Positions 10,403-19,881 of a stretch of DNA of 26,392 bases are shown here, piece after piece. The notes beneath the pieces are model-generated. The model made no database searches, was not told the DNA's origin, and saw only the letters and a program-made list of their open reading frames with translations. Source of the stretch: Cyclostephanos tholiformis (taxonomy: Eukaryota > Bacillariophyta > Thalassiosirophyceae > Thalassiosirales > Thalassiosiraceae); contig JALLPB010000067.1 of NCBI GenBank assembly GCA_036939975.1, positions 1-26,392 on the forward strand, read 5' to 3'. Both the position numbers and the translations under genes were made by a program. Every line of letters starts with the position of its first letter. Position 1 is the first letter of the stretch.

Positions 10403-10837
10403 AGTTTCATCCCTATTTGAATGTGGATACTTTCGAAAGAGGTCGTACTAAAAGACACGGAGTAGTAGTATGATTCCAGAAAAGAAATAATTAATAATTG
10501 AGGTGTGATACAATTATAATAATATAATATTTTATTATGATGTGATGATGATGTTGTATCGTACGTATCGTTGAGTGAGAATGTTGTTGTTTTCCGAGTA
10601 TGGAACCCAGGATTTTCTCTCTCAGAAAAACAAAACTCTCAACGTTCTCCTAAGTACTTATGGCATATAGTACACAGGTATTCAACTCGCCAAAAGGAAA
10701 GCCTTCTCGTTTTTAAAAGAAAAGAAGGCGACTACGATAACTTTCCTTCCTTCGAATCAACCAAATAAAATATTCCTGCCGAGCTCTTACTTGGAAAGGA
10801 CGAGGGTGATATCCACATCTAAACAATATTGACACCG
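10403..10837. promoter_or_regulatory. Divergent promoter: 395-aa (-) / 1,169-aa (+) genes
   Basis: 435 bases between two divergent ATGs. An AT-rich core (about 10488-10550) carries TTAATAATT and TAATAATATAATATTTTATTA followed by a (GAT)n stretch. No core promoter element can be assigned with confidence. Confidence 0.45.
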
Positions 10838-13800
10838 ATGGTTCGATTTGTAACACAGAGTTCGGGCACATATCGCGATGTCCCGCGAGGAGATGATGCC
10901 GTCATAACGAGGGCGGCCAATGCCGAGAAGCACACAATGGCCATGATGAATCAGCACGCCACCTCCATGGCAACAGGTGGCCGTGGTTGCGTCGGCGGGA
11001 ATACTCATGCGATCATACCACTACCGCCAAGCGTTGACCGACGTTTCGAAAAACATGATGCTGATAACGCCCAGCAGCTGCTGCAGCAGCGTGGAGATCC
11101 TGCAGCGCCTACTACGAATAAGTCGGCACTGACTAAGGTACAAAATTATATTATGGCATCGAGACTAGCACGTCACCAAGAGGAAATGCAGAAGGCTCTT
11201 CAAGCACAACAGCAGTCACACGTGCGGCCACCACGGCCACCACCACCACCAACTCACCTTCGTAAACAACGTGTCATAACTCCGGAAATGGTGGCGCGAC
11301 GTCCAGTCGAATCAAAGCACAACATCATGATGCGTTCCCAACACAAAACTAGCAACGACTCTGTATCGAACAGTGTCGTTTCCGATTCAACCGATCAAAT
11401 TGAGAATACTAAAAAGGCCGTAGCACAACGCAAACGAGATGATAAACATCATCGATCTATGATGGAAAAGAAAGCGAATGCGGGTGCTAGTACTCCTGCC
11501 GCCTTGGCTCAACTTGTTGCTGCGTTATCTGTCAATAATGGCAGTAACAGAACACCAAAAGATGATAATAAGTCGATCTCGACAACTGTCACCAAGAATA
11601 CATTTTCAAGCAGTTCAGTCTCCACAAAGAATAAAGCTTCTCTCCTTGCGACTGAGGAATTCAAAAGATCAATGTCCACAACATCAGATGTTTCCAAGTC
11701 AAGTATCATTACCGAACCAGAGCTCATACGCAAGACTTCCTCGTCGAGAATTAAACTTGATTGTCCTGAAGATAACAAAAACTCCTTCGACTCCAAAGCT
11801 AATGGTGTCAACGGTGCCACCAATAGCAAGGCAAACAATCTAATCCCAAAGAAAACAGAATCACCGAAAGATAACGAAAGTTCCATCGACTCCCAAGCCG
11901 ATGGTGTCAACGGAACCATCAGTAGCCAAGCAAACAATCTAATCCCGAAGGAAACTGAATCGCCAAATGAATTGGCCCGATTGACGAAAGACAGCGATGC
12001 AAAATCCGTTGCATTATCACATCCTTTGTTATCAACGAAATCAGATCTTTCCAAAGACAGTCTCATCACCGAGGCCGAGATTGTTCTCCAGCTTCCCCAA
12101 GAGAAAAATAAATCTACCGGTTCCCAAGCCGATGGTGTCAATGGTTACATCAGCAACAACGCGGACAATATCATCCCGAAGAAAAAAGAATTACAAAAGG
12201 GATCGGAGAAATTGTTAGTTGACACCAAGCTACAGCCTGCGCAACCGTCGTCGGTATTTTCACCAGTGTCGAAAGAAGATATAGAGACTCAGTTGCCTCT
12301 ACTGTCACCAGAGGCGCAAGTTTTAGTTCAGGCTGTAGTCAATACTAAGCCAAAGTATGTAGCTGATAATAGCGAGGATGAAAAAGAGAGTGATGCAATT
12401 GACGACTCTTTAGAGGAATCCGAAGCGTCGCCAGAGGTATCTAGTCTGGGCAGTGCTAAGCTTCTTGGGGAGGGCGATAACATCAAGGAGAAAAATCCCA
12501 TGAAACTGGACACGAAATACGACAAGAAAATAAACCTCAACATGATCCCTCCTGGCAAACCACGTGCCAAAAAGATGGGAAAATCCGATACGACGCCTTC
12601 TAAAAGGTCGACACTGCTGGGAAAGAATTCCAAAGACTCTAAGAAGACGATTACTAAAAAGTCGTCAATGTTGGGAAAGAAGTCCAAGCTTATTGAGGAA
12701 GAAAGGGATGAAGAAGAGGACGAATATCTTGTAGATGTAGACGATGACGTGAGAGACGAGCAAGTAGAGACAAACCCAGTCCAACGACACGAAGAAGAGT
12801 CGTACAGTGATAGTTTCTCTGCGTCCATGAAATCGACACTTAGCAGAGCCGAATATATTTCAGTCGAATCTTCAATCACTACTGACCGGGAGGCATTCGT
12901 GCAAAAGGCAGGAGTTCTAAAACGCACCGCCTCACTGGTCAGAAATCCAGGTCGGACACTGTTTAATCGAGCACGATCCAAGGCTGAGAAGGAAGGGGAA
13001 GAGCTTGCGAAAAGCATGAGACATGGAATGACGGCGGCGCGTGCCGACAATCGCAAATCGGAGCATCCTTTCAAATACGACGACTGCACTCCTGATATAG
13101 AGGAAATTGATAACGGAAACACTATCACAATCTTGGACAATCATAACATATTGAGCAACAACTTGACATCCGACGGTAACTCCATGTATGAGGATAATAC
13201 TGATTTTATTCCCAAAACCGTTGCAGCAAAGTTTCGAGGAGCCATAAACAGTGGAATACAAACACAAATGAATGAGAATGAACTTAATTTTCCAATCATA
13301 CGAAATGCATCGTCTGGCATAAGAGAGTTATCTTCTTTTCAATCATTGAAGGAGACTGCAACACAAACAAGCAATGATAGATACATCGCGCCAATTTTTT
13401 CGCCCACGAATAGTCCCACCCAACAAGCCATCAGGGACGATTTTGTCCTTCCTTCATACACTGATGGCCCCAATATAGTTCCTTCATCCACTGCTGGCCC
13501 CAATGTAGTCAAGAGCGAAGCTGGCACGATCAGCCATCTCATGGAATCATTCGCACTCTGCGGGGCAAAAGTGTGTATGGGAACGAGCAACGCTATGCTC
13601 AGCTGCGCTGATTCATGCGGTGATGATCCCCCGGGGAGAATGAAGACTGTTCTCCCATTAAGATATGATGTGGCTCCATCTCATACTGTGCGACAGTCAG
13701 CATCGCCAACTATGGCTGCACAAAGGTGTGCCAATATCCCCTCGTGTTATAACAACAATGCAGATCACCCGCCTTCAAGTAATAATAACAATACTGATCG

Positions 13801-14347
13801 GGAAGTGGCGGGTATTTTCACCCGAGCATTTGCAATGGCACTTAATGGGTTGAACAATGGCACGTCGGACACGAAAACAACAAAAGAACGCGAGTCACCG
13901 ATGGACGACGAACAAGCTGATCACGGCGTTCTTCGTAAGCAACAGTATACCAAAGCACCGCACAAAGTTGACAAGCTTGATGACTTCTTAAGTATTGATG
14001 GGATGTTCATGTCACCAGATCGTCATCATGAACGACTCTTGATGTCAGTGCCGCAAAAAATTGCAGTGAAACCGAAGAAGCGGCGGCATACCGCTGAGAT
14101 AAACGATGTGAAACACTCCACGGCTGAGACTGCAAGAAAACCGAAGAAACGGGTGCAGATGTGTGAGGATGAAATGAAAAATTGCGTGTCGTGGTCAGAC
14201 CAAATTGACAATTTACAAGACCTGACACGAACGAACAGTTTGACACGTGCGTCAAGCAACGGCAGTAAAACAGGCAAGTCAAAGAGATTTAGAGAACTCT
14301 TCAACAGGATAGGAAAAATGAGGATTGGTTTCACGTACGAGGTTTAG
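10838..14347 (+). CDS. Large disordered repeat protein, 1,169 residues
   Basis: A 3.5 kb single open frame. I chose the ATG at 10838 (MVRFVTQSSG); the frame is open to a TTG nine bases earlier. Not recognised. It is Ser/Lys/Asp/Asn-rich and mostly disordered. Visible parts: Gln-rich HQEEMQKALQAQQQSH and Pro-rich PPRPPPPPTHLRKQR (about 112-145); a nested repeat block (about 281-451) with three copies of a (S)x(A)(D/N)GVNG...(A)NNLIPK unit; a Lys-rich block (TPSKRSTLLGKNSKDS, SSMLGKKSK), an acidic run (EEERDEEEDEYLVDVDDD), a second small duplication (DGPNIVPSS/AGPNVV), and basic nuclear-localisation-like clusters KPKKRRH and RKPKKRV near the C-terminus, which ends RELFNRIGKMRIGFTYEV. A nuclear scaffold or regulator is possible, but no catalytic domain is visible. 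Confidence 0.75.
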   Translation: MVRFVTQSSGTYRDVPRGDDAVITRAANAEKHTMAMMNQHATSMATGGRGCVGGNTHAIIPLPPSVDRRFEKHDADNAQQLLQQRGDPAAPTTNKSALTKVQNYIMASRLARHQEEMQKALQAQQQSHVRPPRPPPPPTHLRKQRVITPEMVARRPVESKHNIMMRSQHKTSNDSVSNSVVSDSTDQIENTKKAVAQRKRDDKHHRSMMEKKANAGASTPAALAQLVAALSVNNGSNRTPKDDNKSISTTVTKNTFSSSSVSTKNKASLLATEEFKRSMSTTSDVSKSSIITEPELIRKTSSSRIKLDCPEDNKNSFDSKANGVNGATNSKANNLIPKKTESPKDNESSIDSQADGVNGTISSQANNLIPKETESPNELARLTKDSDAKSVALSHPLLSTKSDLSKDSLITEAEIVLQLPQEKNKSTGSQADGVNGYISNNADNIIPKKKELQKGSEKLLVDTKLQPAQPSSVFSPVSKEDIETQLPLLSPEAQVLVQAVVNTKPKYVADNSEDEKESDAIDDSLEESEASPEVSSLGSAKLLGEGDNIKEKNPMKLDTKYDKKINLNMIPPGKPRAKKMGKSDTTPSKRSTLLGKNSKDSKKTITKKSSMLGKKSKLIEEERDEEEDEYLVDVDDDVRDEQVETNPVQRHEEESYSDSFSASMKSTLSRAEYISVESSITTDREAFVQKAGVLKRTASLVRNPGRTLFNRARSKAEKEGEELAKSMRHGMTAARADNRKSEHPFKYDDCTPDIEEIDNGNTITILDNHNILSNNLTSDGNSMYEDNTDFIPKTVAAKFRGAINSGIQTQMNENELNFPIIRNASSGIRELSSFQSLKETATQTSNDRYIAPIFSPTNSPTQQAIRDDFVLPSYTDGPNIVPSSTAGPNVVKSEAGTISHLMESFALCGAKVCMGTSNAMLSCADSCGDDPPGRMKTVLPLRYDVAPSHTVRQSASPTMAAQRCANIPSCYNNNADHPPSSNNNNTDREVAGIFTRAFAMALNGLNNGTSDTKTTKERESPMDDEQADHGVLRKQQYTKAPHKVDKLDDFLSIDGMFMSPDRHHERLLMSVPQKIAVKPKKRRHTAEINDVKHSTAETARKPKKRVQMCEDEMKNCVSWSDQIDNLQDLTRTNSLTRASSNGSKTGKSKRFRELFNRIGKMRIGFTYEV
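11677..12190 (+). repeat. Nested coding repeats in the 1,169-aa gene
   Basis: The first two copies of the GVNG/NNLIPK unit have a 99-base (33-residue) period: the codons for N/DGVNG start at 11801 and 11900. A third copy starts at 12131. Copies 1 and 3 are each preceded by a related segment (SDVSKSSIITEPELI and SDLSKDSLITEAEIV), so a larger unit of about 110 residues seems to have been duplicated and one inner unit then re-duplicated. All copies stay in frame. Confidence 0.85.
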
Positions 14348-14489
14348 TAGCTTCTTAAAGGTACGATATCGTTCAACATGAAGTACAAGAACAGACAGAA
14401 GCGAAGATAATGAATAACAACAATATTTACATTTAGAACATATTTCTATTATTTCCTCGCTGACACTTCAACTCAAAAATCTCATTAGT
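14348..14489. other. Short convergent 3' spacer
   Basis: 142 bases separate the stops of two convergent genes, leaving little room for non-overlapping 3' UTRs; the transcripts probably overlap or use very short tails. Nothing else is visible. Confidence 0.5.
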
Positions 14490-16805
14490 TCATTCATGTC
14501 GCTTGTCACGGACTTCTCTTCTACGCCAAAAGTACCGTTTGTGATCGTTTCGTTTCTCCCCCGCTTTGTACGATTCCCTTTCAGCAAGCTCTCCCACAGC
14601 CGCATACCAGGCCAAGACATTCACGCCCTCGAAAAGCAACTTCAATTTCTCAATTTCCAGCAGTTCCCGAGCCTCGTGGAGTTGTTGCCTCTCACGCTCG
14701 AAGGCCACTCTGTCGAGGTTCAACAGCCGTAACTTTTTGCTGTAGAGTTCGTCTAATCGCAAGTGTTTCCATTCGTCCTCCATGGTGCGTTGTTCGTTAA
14801 AAGGTTGCAAATTCGCGGTTTTGATGTTGGATATCACATGGAAAGGGTTCAAGCTACGTCTCAATGATCGCAAGGAACTAACAGCCGCGGCCTCTTTTTC
14901 ATCGTTATAGTATGAAGCTCTTACCGAATGAATGTGGATGCCGATCCATCGAACTACATACTCAGACGATCGTCTCATGGCAGCTATGACCCTCGTCAAC
15001 ATGACATTTGTTGATCTTATCGCATACAGTAAATACCTGAGCGACCCGGTAACAGCGTCTATCGACTCGTGCGCGTATTTTGAATGTCGAAACGAACGAA
15101 GTAATATGCATTTGGCGAATAGATACGAGGCAATTGTGGATATTCGTAATGCGCGCGTCGTCCGTCGGGCAACGCTCCTCAAATCTGGCCCGTCGTTCCA
15201 TTCTCCTCCCTTGAGGAATATATAGCCCCAACAACTCCTAAAAACGGATGACGTTAGTCTCGAACATGCCCGAGTGCCGCATTCGGCTTCGTCGTCATTG
15301 CAAATCACATCCACGACAGCCATCGCTGCGTAGAATCCCGCCGCCCCCAGTAGAAACAAAGATGTTAGCAAGTGCGCCACGGGAGACAGCACGAGAGACA
15401 TATACGATGCATCTTCCCTCGGGGGGAGAGGGAGATATGTCGTGGATAGGAAGCTTTGCATAGAGGAAGATGTATTATTCGTACTGATGACACTGCCAAG
15501 ACTGGACGAGGAAGAAGGTTTTGTCGCCACCGTGACCATATGGCGTAGCATTTCAATCTCATCGTCGAGTTCTGTAGATTGTACCGACGACCCGTTTTCC
15601 ACGGTTCGATTGGCCGAGAGTTTTCTCGGGAAAATGGCGTCGCCATTGTCGTGTCCATCATCGTTCGCGGATGATATTGCGATGCCAATGCTCGACGCGT
15701 GTTGATTATTCGACTCGGGCATGTCCGAATCGGCCACATCCTGGACATCATTCTCATCTCGATCTTCCTTGACCATCGTCACCGACCGCGGCGCCTTGCG
15801 CTCCATCAAATGTTCGCGATTGCATCCCAACGTCTCCCCCCCGACGACGATGTCGGAACCGTCCTCGACCGATCGACGCTGTAGTTGCAGTCTCCTGATT
15901 CTCAACCTCTCCCCCAGCAGAGCACGTTGGAATGCCTCGTCCCTGTCGAAGGAATCTTCGCCGTGGCAATTTCGAATTCCGACCCCACCATCCTCACGAG
16001 GGTGGCTCGTGGCCGCTCGATCTACTTGTACCCGCAATAATTCCCCCCCGTTATTCATTGGAGGATGCAACGAACCCTCCTCGTGATGCGAACGTTGGAA
16101 CGGAGCGTCGTCGTCGTCGGTTTCGTCGTCATCGTCGTGAAATTCGTGTCCCGACGAACTAAGCACATCGTCAAGATGCTGTTCATTACCATCGACATCG
16201 TCATCGTCCCCGCCGACCGAACCATCCCCGCCATCGACGTCCCCCCCCCGTCCCCCCCTCGGGGATCGTCGTTCCATCCTCGACAGGCGCAGCTGCTCCC
16301 CGAGGCGCGCTCGCTGGAATCCCTCGAACGTCCTGGACCTTTCCTCCCTCGTCGGCAGTCGGGGCAGGAGGGCATCGAGGAGCTCCCCGTCGTCGTCGTC
16401 GTCGTCGTTGTCGTCGTAGTTATCGTCGCGCGTGCGATCGCCGCACATCCCGTACGGTTGCAGGAATCTATCGAAGAAGTGGCGCAGTGCCGTGGACGAC
16501 GATGACGATGACGATGGCGATGGCGAATACGACGTCACCGCCCGGCGCCGATGGAGCGGGTGACGTCGCGATGTCATCATCGATGGCATCGTCGTCCGGG
16601 GCCTCACACGAGGATGGGTCGTCGTGGGAAACGAAAGCGAGGTCGACGAGCAGGCCAGGAACGAGACGACGGCGAGTATGACGGATGACGACGACGGCGA
16701 CGACGATCGACTTATGCTATCGATGCGACGAAGGGATCGTCGTTGTCCCGCCGCGGCTGTGGACGTCGTGTGCGGCAAAGGACGCATTTTCTCCTCATCT
16801 AACAT
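14490..16805 (-). CDS. Acidic membrane protein with coiled coil, 771 residues; possible plastid targeting
   Basis: Not recognised. ATG at 16805, single open frame. Residues 1-40 are basic and Ser-rich, then a hydrophobic core SVILAVVSFLACSS (41-54) leads to SLSFPTTT. The S58/F59 junction followed by Arg/Ser-rich sequence resembles a diatom plastid bipartite leader, in which Phe at +1 is diagnostic, but the n-region is unusually long. Then come poly-Asp tracts, a duplicated motif (FEGFQRARLGEQLRLSR near 157; DEAFQRALLGERLRIRR near 300), and at about 470-500 a membrane span (LLTSLFLLGAAGFYAAMAVV). The C-terminal third has further hydrophobic helices (ISTIASYLFAKCILL) and a charged coiled coil (ELYSKKLRLLNLDR... 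LLEIEKLKLLFEGVNVLAWY). It shares a 224-base divergent promoter with MED10. A chloroplast envelope or thylakoid-associated role is inference. Confidence 0.7.
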   Translation of the reverse strand: MLDEEKMRPLPHTTSTAAAGQRRSLRRIDSISRSSSPSSSSVILAVVSFLACSSTSLSFPTTTHPRVRPRTTMPSMMTSRRHPLHRRRAVTSYSPSPSSSSSSSTALRHFFDRFLQPYGMCGDRTRDDNYDDNDDDDDDGELLDALLPRLPTREERSRTFEGFQRARLGEQLRLSRMERRSPRGGRGGDVDGGDGSVGGDDDDVDGNEQHLDDVLSSSGHEFHDDDDETDDDDAPFQRSHHEEGSLHPPMNNGGELLRVQVDRAATSHPREDGGVGIRNCHGEDSFDRDEAFQRALLGERLRIRRLQLQRRSVEDGSDIVVGGETLGCNREHLMERKAPRSVTMVKEDRDENDVQDVADSDMPESNNQHASSIGIAISSANDDGHDNGDAIFPRKLSANRTVENGSSVQSTELDDEIEMLRHMVTVATKPSSSSSLGSVISTNNTSSSMQSFLSTTYLPLPPREDASYMSLVLSPVAHLLTSLFLLGAAGFYAAMAVVDVICNDDEAECGTRACSRLTSSVFRSCWGYIFLKGGEWNDGPDLRSVARRTTRALRISTIASYLFAKCILLRSFRHSKYAHESIDAVTGSLRYLLYAIRSTNVMLTRVIAAMRRSSEYVVRWIGIHIHSVRASYYNDEKEAAAVSSLRSLRRSLNPFHVISNIKTANLQPFNEQRTMEDEWKHLRLDELYSKKLRLLNLDRVAFERERQQLHEARELLEIEKLKLLFEGVNVLAWYAAVGELAERESYKAGEKRNDHKRYFWRRREVRDKRHE

Positions 16806-17029
16806 TTTTTTTTTTAATTCTCTCTCTTTTTGACAGTTGGGGCCATCATAGAAGAGGAGAGCAGCTGCCAGGCCGTGTTTTGTGTTGTTGTTCTCTCTTT
16901 ACTTGGGTTAAAGGGCGGGGCGCGGGGCAATGAATATATATTTTGAGGGCGCCCCGCCGAAGAACGGGACAACACACATCATTACCATACCGCACAAAAC
17001 ATACATCATAATAATATAGGACACTTGCC
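16806..17029. promoter_or_regulatory. Divergent promoter with symmetric GC boxes: 771-aa (-) / MED10 (+)
   Basis: 224 bases between divergent ATGs. GGCGGGGCGC (16914-16923) and its exact reverse complement GCGCCCCGCC (16949-16958) flank a 25-base centre containing the TATA-like ATGAATATATATTTT. The arms resemble GC-box sites facing outward, a layout suited to firing in both directions. A poly-T run (16805-16815) sits beside the minus-strand start. That these are binding sites is inference from symmetry and position. Confidence 0.55.
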
Positions 17030-17831
17030 ATGAATGCTTCTAGAAGTTCGTCACGAAAACGGCAATCCTCCATCGCCGCGAACAACAACGACGTCGACGT
17101 CGACGTCGTCGTCGATGGCCATAATTCCTCAACCGTCGATGGTGAATATCTCCTCGATCGTCTGCGCATACTCCTGAATCGTCTCCAATCGACGTCCGAG
17201 ATATTGCAAAATTGGCCGGAAACGAGGGGGGGGGGGGGGGGGGGGGGGGTTTTTTTTTTTCNGAGGTGGAGGGCGGTGGGGGGGGCGGTGGCGGGGGGGG
17301 GGGGGGGGACGATACAATGAAAGTTCACGCCGAGACCTCCGCGGAATTGATCGCGTCGATAAGAAAAATCGCCCTCGGGGTGCGCGGCGTGGAACGGCAC
17401 GTGAACGGCACCGCCGATGGCGGGGGGGGGGGGGGGGGGGGACATCGACATCGTCGTCGACGGAGGAGGCGTTCCGAACGTCGTTGGGGGAGGAATATCC
17501 CATACCCCTCGACCTCCTCGATCTACTCGACATCGGACAGCCAACGTTCGGGATCAATCCGCTCTGTTACGCGAGGGGGTTGATGGTCGAGTCGCTGCGA
17601 CGGCTGTCCGTGCTCGAACGGAGGAAGGGGGCATTGAACATGCTCGCGCATTCGATCGAAAGGGGGATGGCCACGGATGGTGCCGTCGCCGACGCCGACG
17701 CAAACGCCGCCGCCGCTTCGGACCGCGCCCGTGGCGCGAAAGAGGACGATGGGGAGGACGACGATGCACAAGTCAAAGATTTTGAAGCGGTTTCTCGCGC
17801 GAATAAAAAACGAAAAGCTGCCCTTGGATGA
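17030..17831 (+). CDS. MED10-like Mediator subunit, reading frame broken by homopolymers
   Basis: Three consecutive coding segments lie in three frames. Segment 1 from ATG 17030 holds LLDRLRILLNRLQSTSEILQ; segment 2 (about 17311-17420) holds MKVHAETSAELIASIRKIAL; segment 3 (about 17442-17831) holds IPLDLLDLLDIGQPTFGINP then LCYARGLMVESLRRLSVLE. The last matches the MED10/Nut2 signature (VPLEVxEYIDxGxNPxLYTxExLExxL), and the two upstream helices fit the MED10 N-terminal half. MED10 is a middle-module Mediator subunit that joins activators to RNA polymerase II in the nucleus. The frame changes occur exactly at G24-T11-C-N (17226-17262), G16 (17293-17308) and G20 (17422-17441). Errors in homopolymer length in an otherwise intact gene are the simplest reading. 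The tail is Ala/Asp-rich and ends ANKKRKAALG. Confidence 0.82.
17226..17441. repeat. Poly-G tracts with an ambiguous base inside MED10
   Basis: G24 (17226-17249), T11 (17250-17260), N at 17262, G8 (17278-17285), G16 (17293-17308) and G20 (17422-17441). In frame these would encode poly-Gly linkers. Their lengths are probably not reliable: the single N of the window is here and each tract coincides with a frame change. Confidence 0.85.
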
Positions 17832-18157
17832 AATGTACGAATCACAAATCGCAAGAGAGAGAGAGGGAGATCGACCGAAGAAACCTAGGTGTCGAAATTT
17901 ATGAAAAATCTCATGATCAAATTGGTCTACGATGTCGGGACGGTTCTAACTAACAAGTCGGTTATGGTGAACGTTTTATGTTGAATTGTGCTAACAGAAT
18001 AATCAGAACGGGAGTATCAAGACAATTCTCTTTTATCTACTCCTCTCTCTCTACCTCTTGGGGAACTTCTAAAATCTACTTCCACATACTTATCTCTAGA
18101 GCACCTGATCTGCATCTTCCGACCCAATCGGACAAAGTTTGCTATCGTCAACTTCCA
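17832..18157. other. Convergent 3' spacer (MED10 / 523-aa gene)
   Basis: 326 bases between convergent stops. AT-rich with a (CT)n-like stretch at about 18040-18056. No gene seen. Confidence 0.55.
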
Positions 18158-18716
18158 TCACCTTTTTAGGACCCTTCCTAACAAACTAGTGCCACCTCCC
18201 TTGCGTACGGCCGCGTCGCTCTCGCCTACTCCTCCACCACCACCAACAGCCTCGCCAACAGCCTGACAAGATTCCTTGCCGCCATCAACACCGCCGCTGC
18301 CGCCACCACCACCACCACTCAAACACAAATGGAACTGTAGAGCGTCCTCGACAAACCTCTCCAACTCCATCTGGAACAAGATATCGTTCTCCCACGCTTT
18401 ATGGGCATACCCCCCCATCAACGTCATCGTGACCATATCCGCCTTGATGGTCCGGCCACGGGAATTTGTGGTTTGTTCCTCCGCAATGCCCAACGCCCCC
18501 CCGCGGATGATGGCGGTGGAATCGATGGTATCATCGGTTTCGCCGATGTGTAGCCGACGGGGCCTCTTCTGCAACTCATTCCATCTGCTCAGGGTGCGAA
18601 GTATGTTCATCCCGGGATGAAGCTCGCGTATCTTGTCGAGCCTTCCCATGGAGGAGTGGATCATGAAGCGTTGGGAGGGTTCGTCGATTTGGACTTTGAA
18701 CGTCAGATGAGAGGAC

Positions 18717-18749
<33 letters not shown>

Positions 18750-19729
18750 AGCGATGAAGTCTTGATATGAAATTGACCGTGTCCATGTTCGTCGATAACC
18801 AGATTGATTTGATGTTGCTGCCGATCCTGTTGCTCGTGGTGCTGCCAGTGCTCCTGGTGCTGCCGGTGCTCCTGATGACGATGATGCTGTTGCGAGCCGC
18901 TGCCATTGGATGGTGAAGATGAAGTGATAGTGTCATTGCTGCGGCTCATCCTCATCGAATTATCATTTTTTCTCCTAATACCACGCAAGTGGGTGAGGTT
19001 TTCTTCGAGTGAGCTACGTGTCAACCCAACGAACTCTTCTTGAAAAAGAGGATCAGATCGACGACGACGAGGACGAGACCTGGGACGAGACTTGGACCGC
19101 TGTCGATCATTCAGTCTCGTTGGCGAACCTCTTCTTTCTTTTTCTATGAACCCTCGCGGACATGATACGGACCGCCGTCGATGTCGAATGTCGACATTCC
19201 TCCTTGTTCGAGAAGAAGAACGACATCGTAGTCCGCCTTCTTCTTTATTGATAGGGGGATGACGACAACGAGAGTCCCCCCTGCTACTGGATCTCCCCAC
19301 AATCCCACTTCTCCTACCCCTTGTCGTCGTTGATGGGGACCGAGAGGACTGGGATCGTCCTCTACGGCCATTATCCAATAATAATGATCCACCCCGCCGG
19401 TCATGACCATCAAACTTGTCTCGGATTTTATGTTGTTGATGATGCTGTTGATGTTGTTGCTTCTTGTTGGAGTCGGAGATGGCAGTCATCGCGGTAGATC
19501 GACCCTCCGACCTGACACTTGACCTCGTCTTAGGAGGAGGATAGTGATGGTCGTATGATGAATCCGATAATAATAATGGAGAGTCCGCCTTCCTCGTCGA
19601 ATGGTGGTCGGCTGGGGGAGACAGGGGGTAGACGCTGCGGTCCGCTCGTGATGGTCGACCTCCTCCCACGTCGAGCGGATCGAGGCCATCGCGCCGATGC
19701 CCACCTCGAGGGTGGGAACATCCCCTCAT
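18158..19729 (-). CDS. Unknown His/Gln- and Arg/Ser-rich protein, 523 residues
   Basis: Not recognised. ATG at 19729, single open frame. The first 230 residues are Arg/Ser/His/Gly-rich with SR-like runs (GRSQSSRSPSTTTRGRRS, RQRSKSRPRSRPRRRRSD) and His/Gln runs (KKQQHQQHHQQHK). Then comes a His/Gln-repeat stretch (RHQEHRQHQEHWQHHEQQ), a poly-Ser tract from a (TCG)n microsatellite, and a more ordered region at about 345-480 (LTFKVQIDEPSQRFMIHSS, IRELHPGMNILRTLSRWNEL, ADMVTMTLMGGYAHKAWEND, ILFQMELERFVEDALQFHLC) that is probably the folded, functional part. Gly-rich linkers end the protein. SR-like composition hints at RNA or nuclear association, but there is no RRM or other domain to support that. 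Confidence 0.68.
18719..18874. repeat. Coding microsatellites: (GAC)n and an 18-base duplication
   Basis: A pure run of about nine GAC triplets lies at 18720-18748 and encodes poly-Ser on the minus strand. At 18839-18856 and 18857-18874 an 18-base unit (GTGCTGCCAGTGCTCCTG and a one-mismatch copy) is in tandem, encoding the HRQHQE/HWQHHE repeat. Confidence 0.85.
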
Positions 19730-19881
19730 CTTGATAGCTGATTATGAATGGATGTGGCCGCTCCTCGTATATTTTTGGGATGGAGGTTCGGGCACAATTA
19801 CAAGCCCTCGGATCAGCGCGATAAAAGAGACCTTCAATTTTTTATGGGGTTTCTTCTCCCTAACCAGTAGGTATCGGTTCC

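Noticed and set aside
12328..13140. 270-residue minus-strand frame in the 1,169-aa gene
   Set aside because: Ser-rich antisense shadow of the coding strand's Asp/Glu/Lys-rich codons.
16846..17583. Long Gly-rich (+) and Pro-rich (-) frames over the poly-G tracts
   Set aside because: Generated by homopolymers; the MED10 segments explain the real coding signal.
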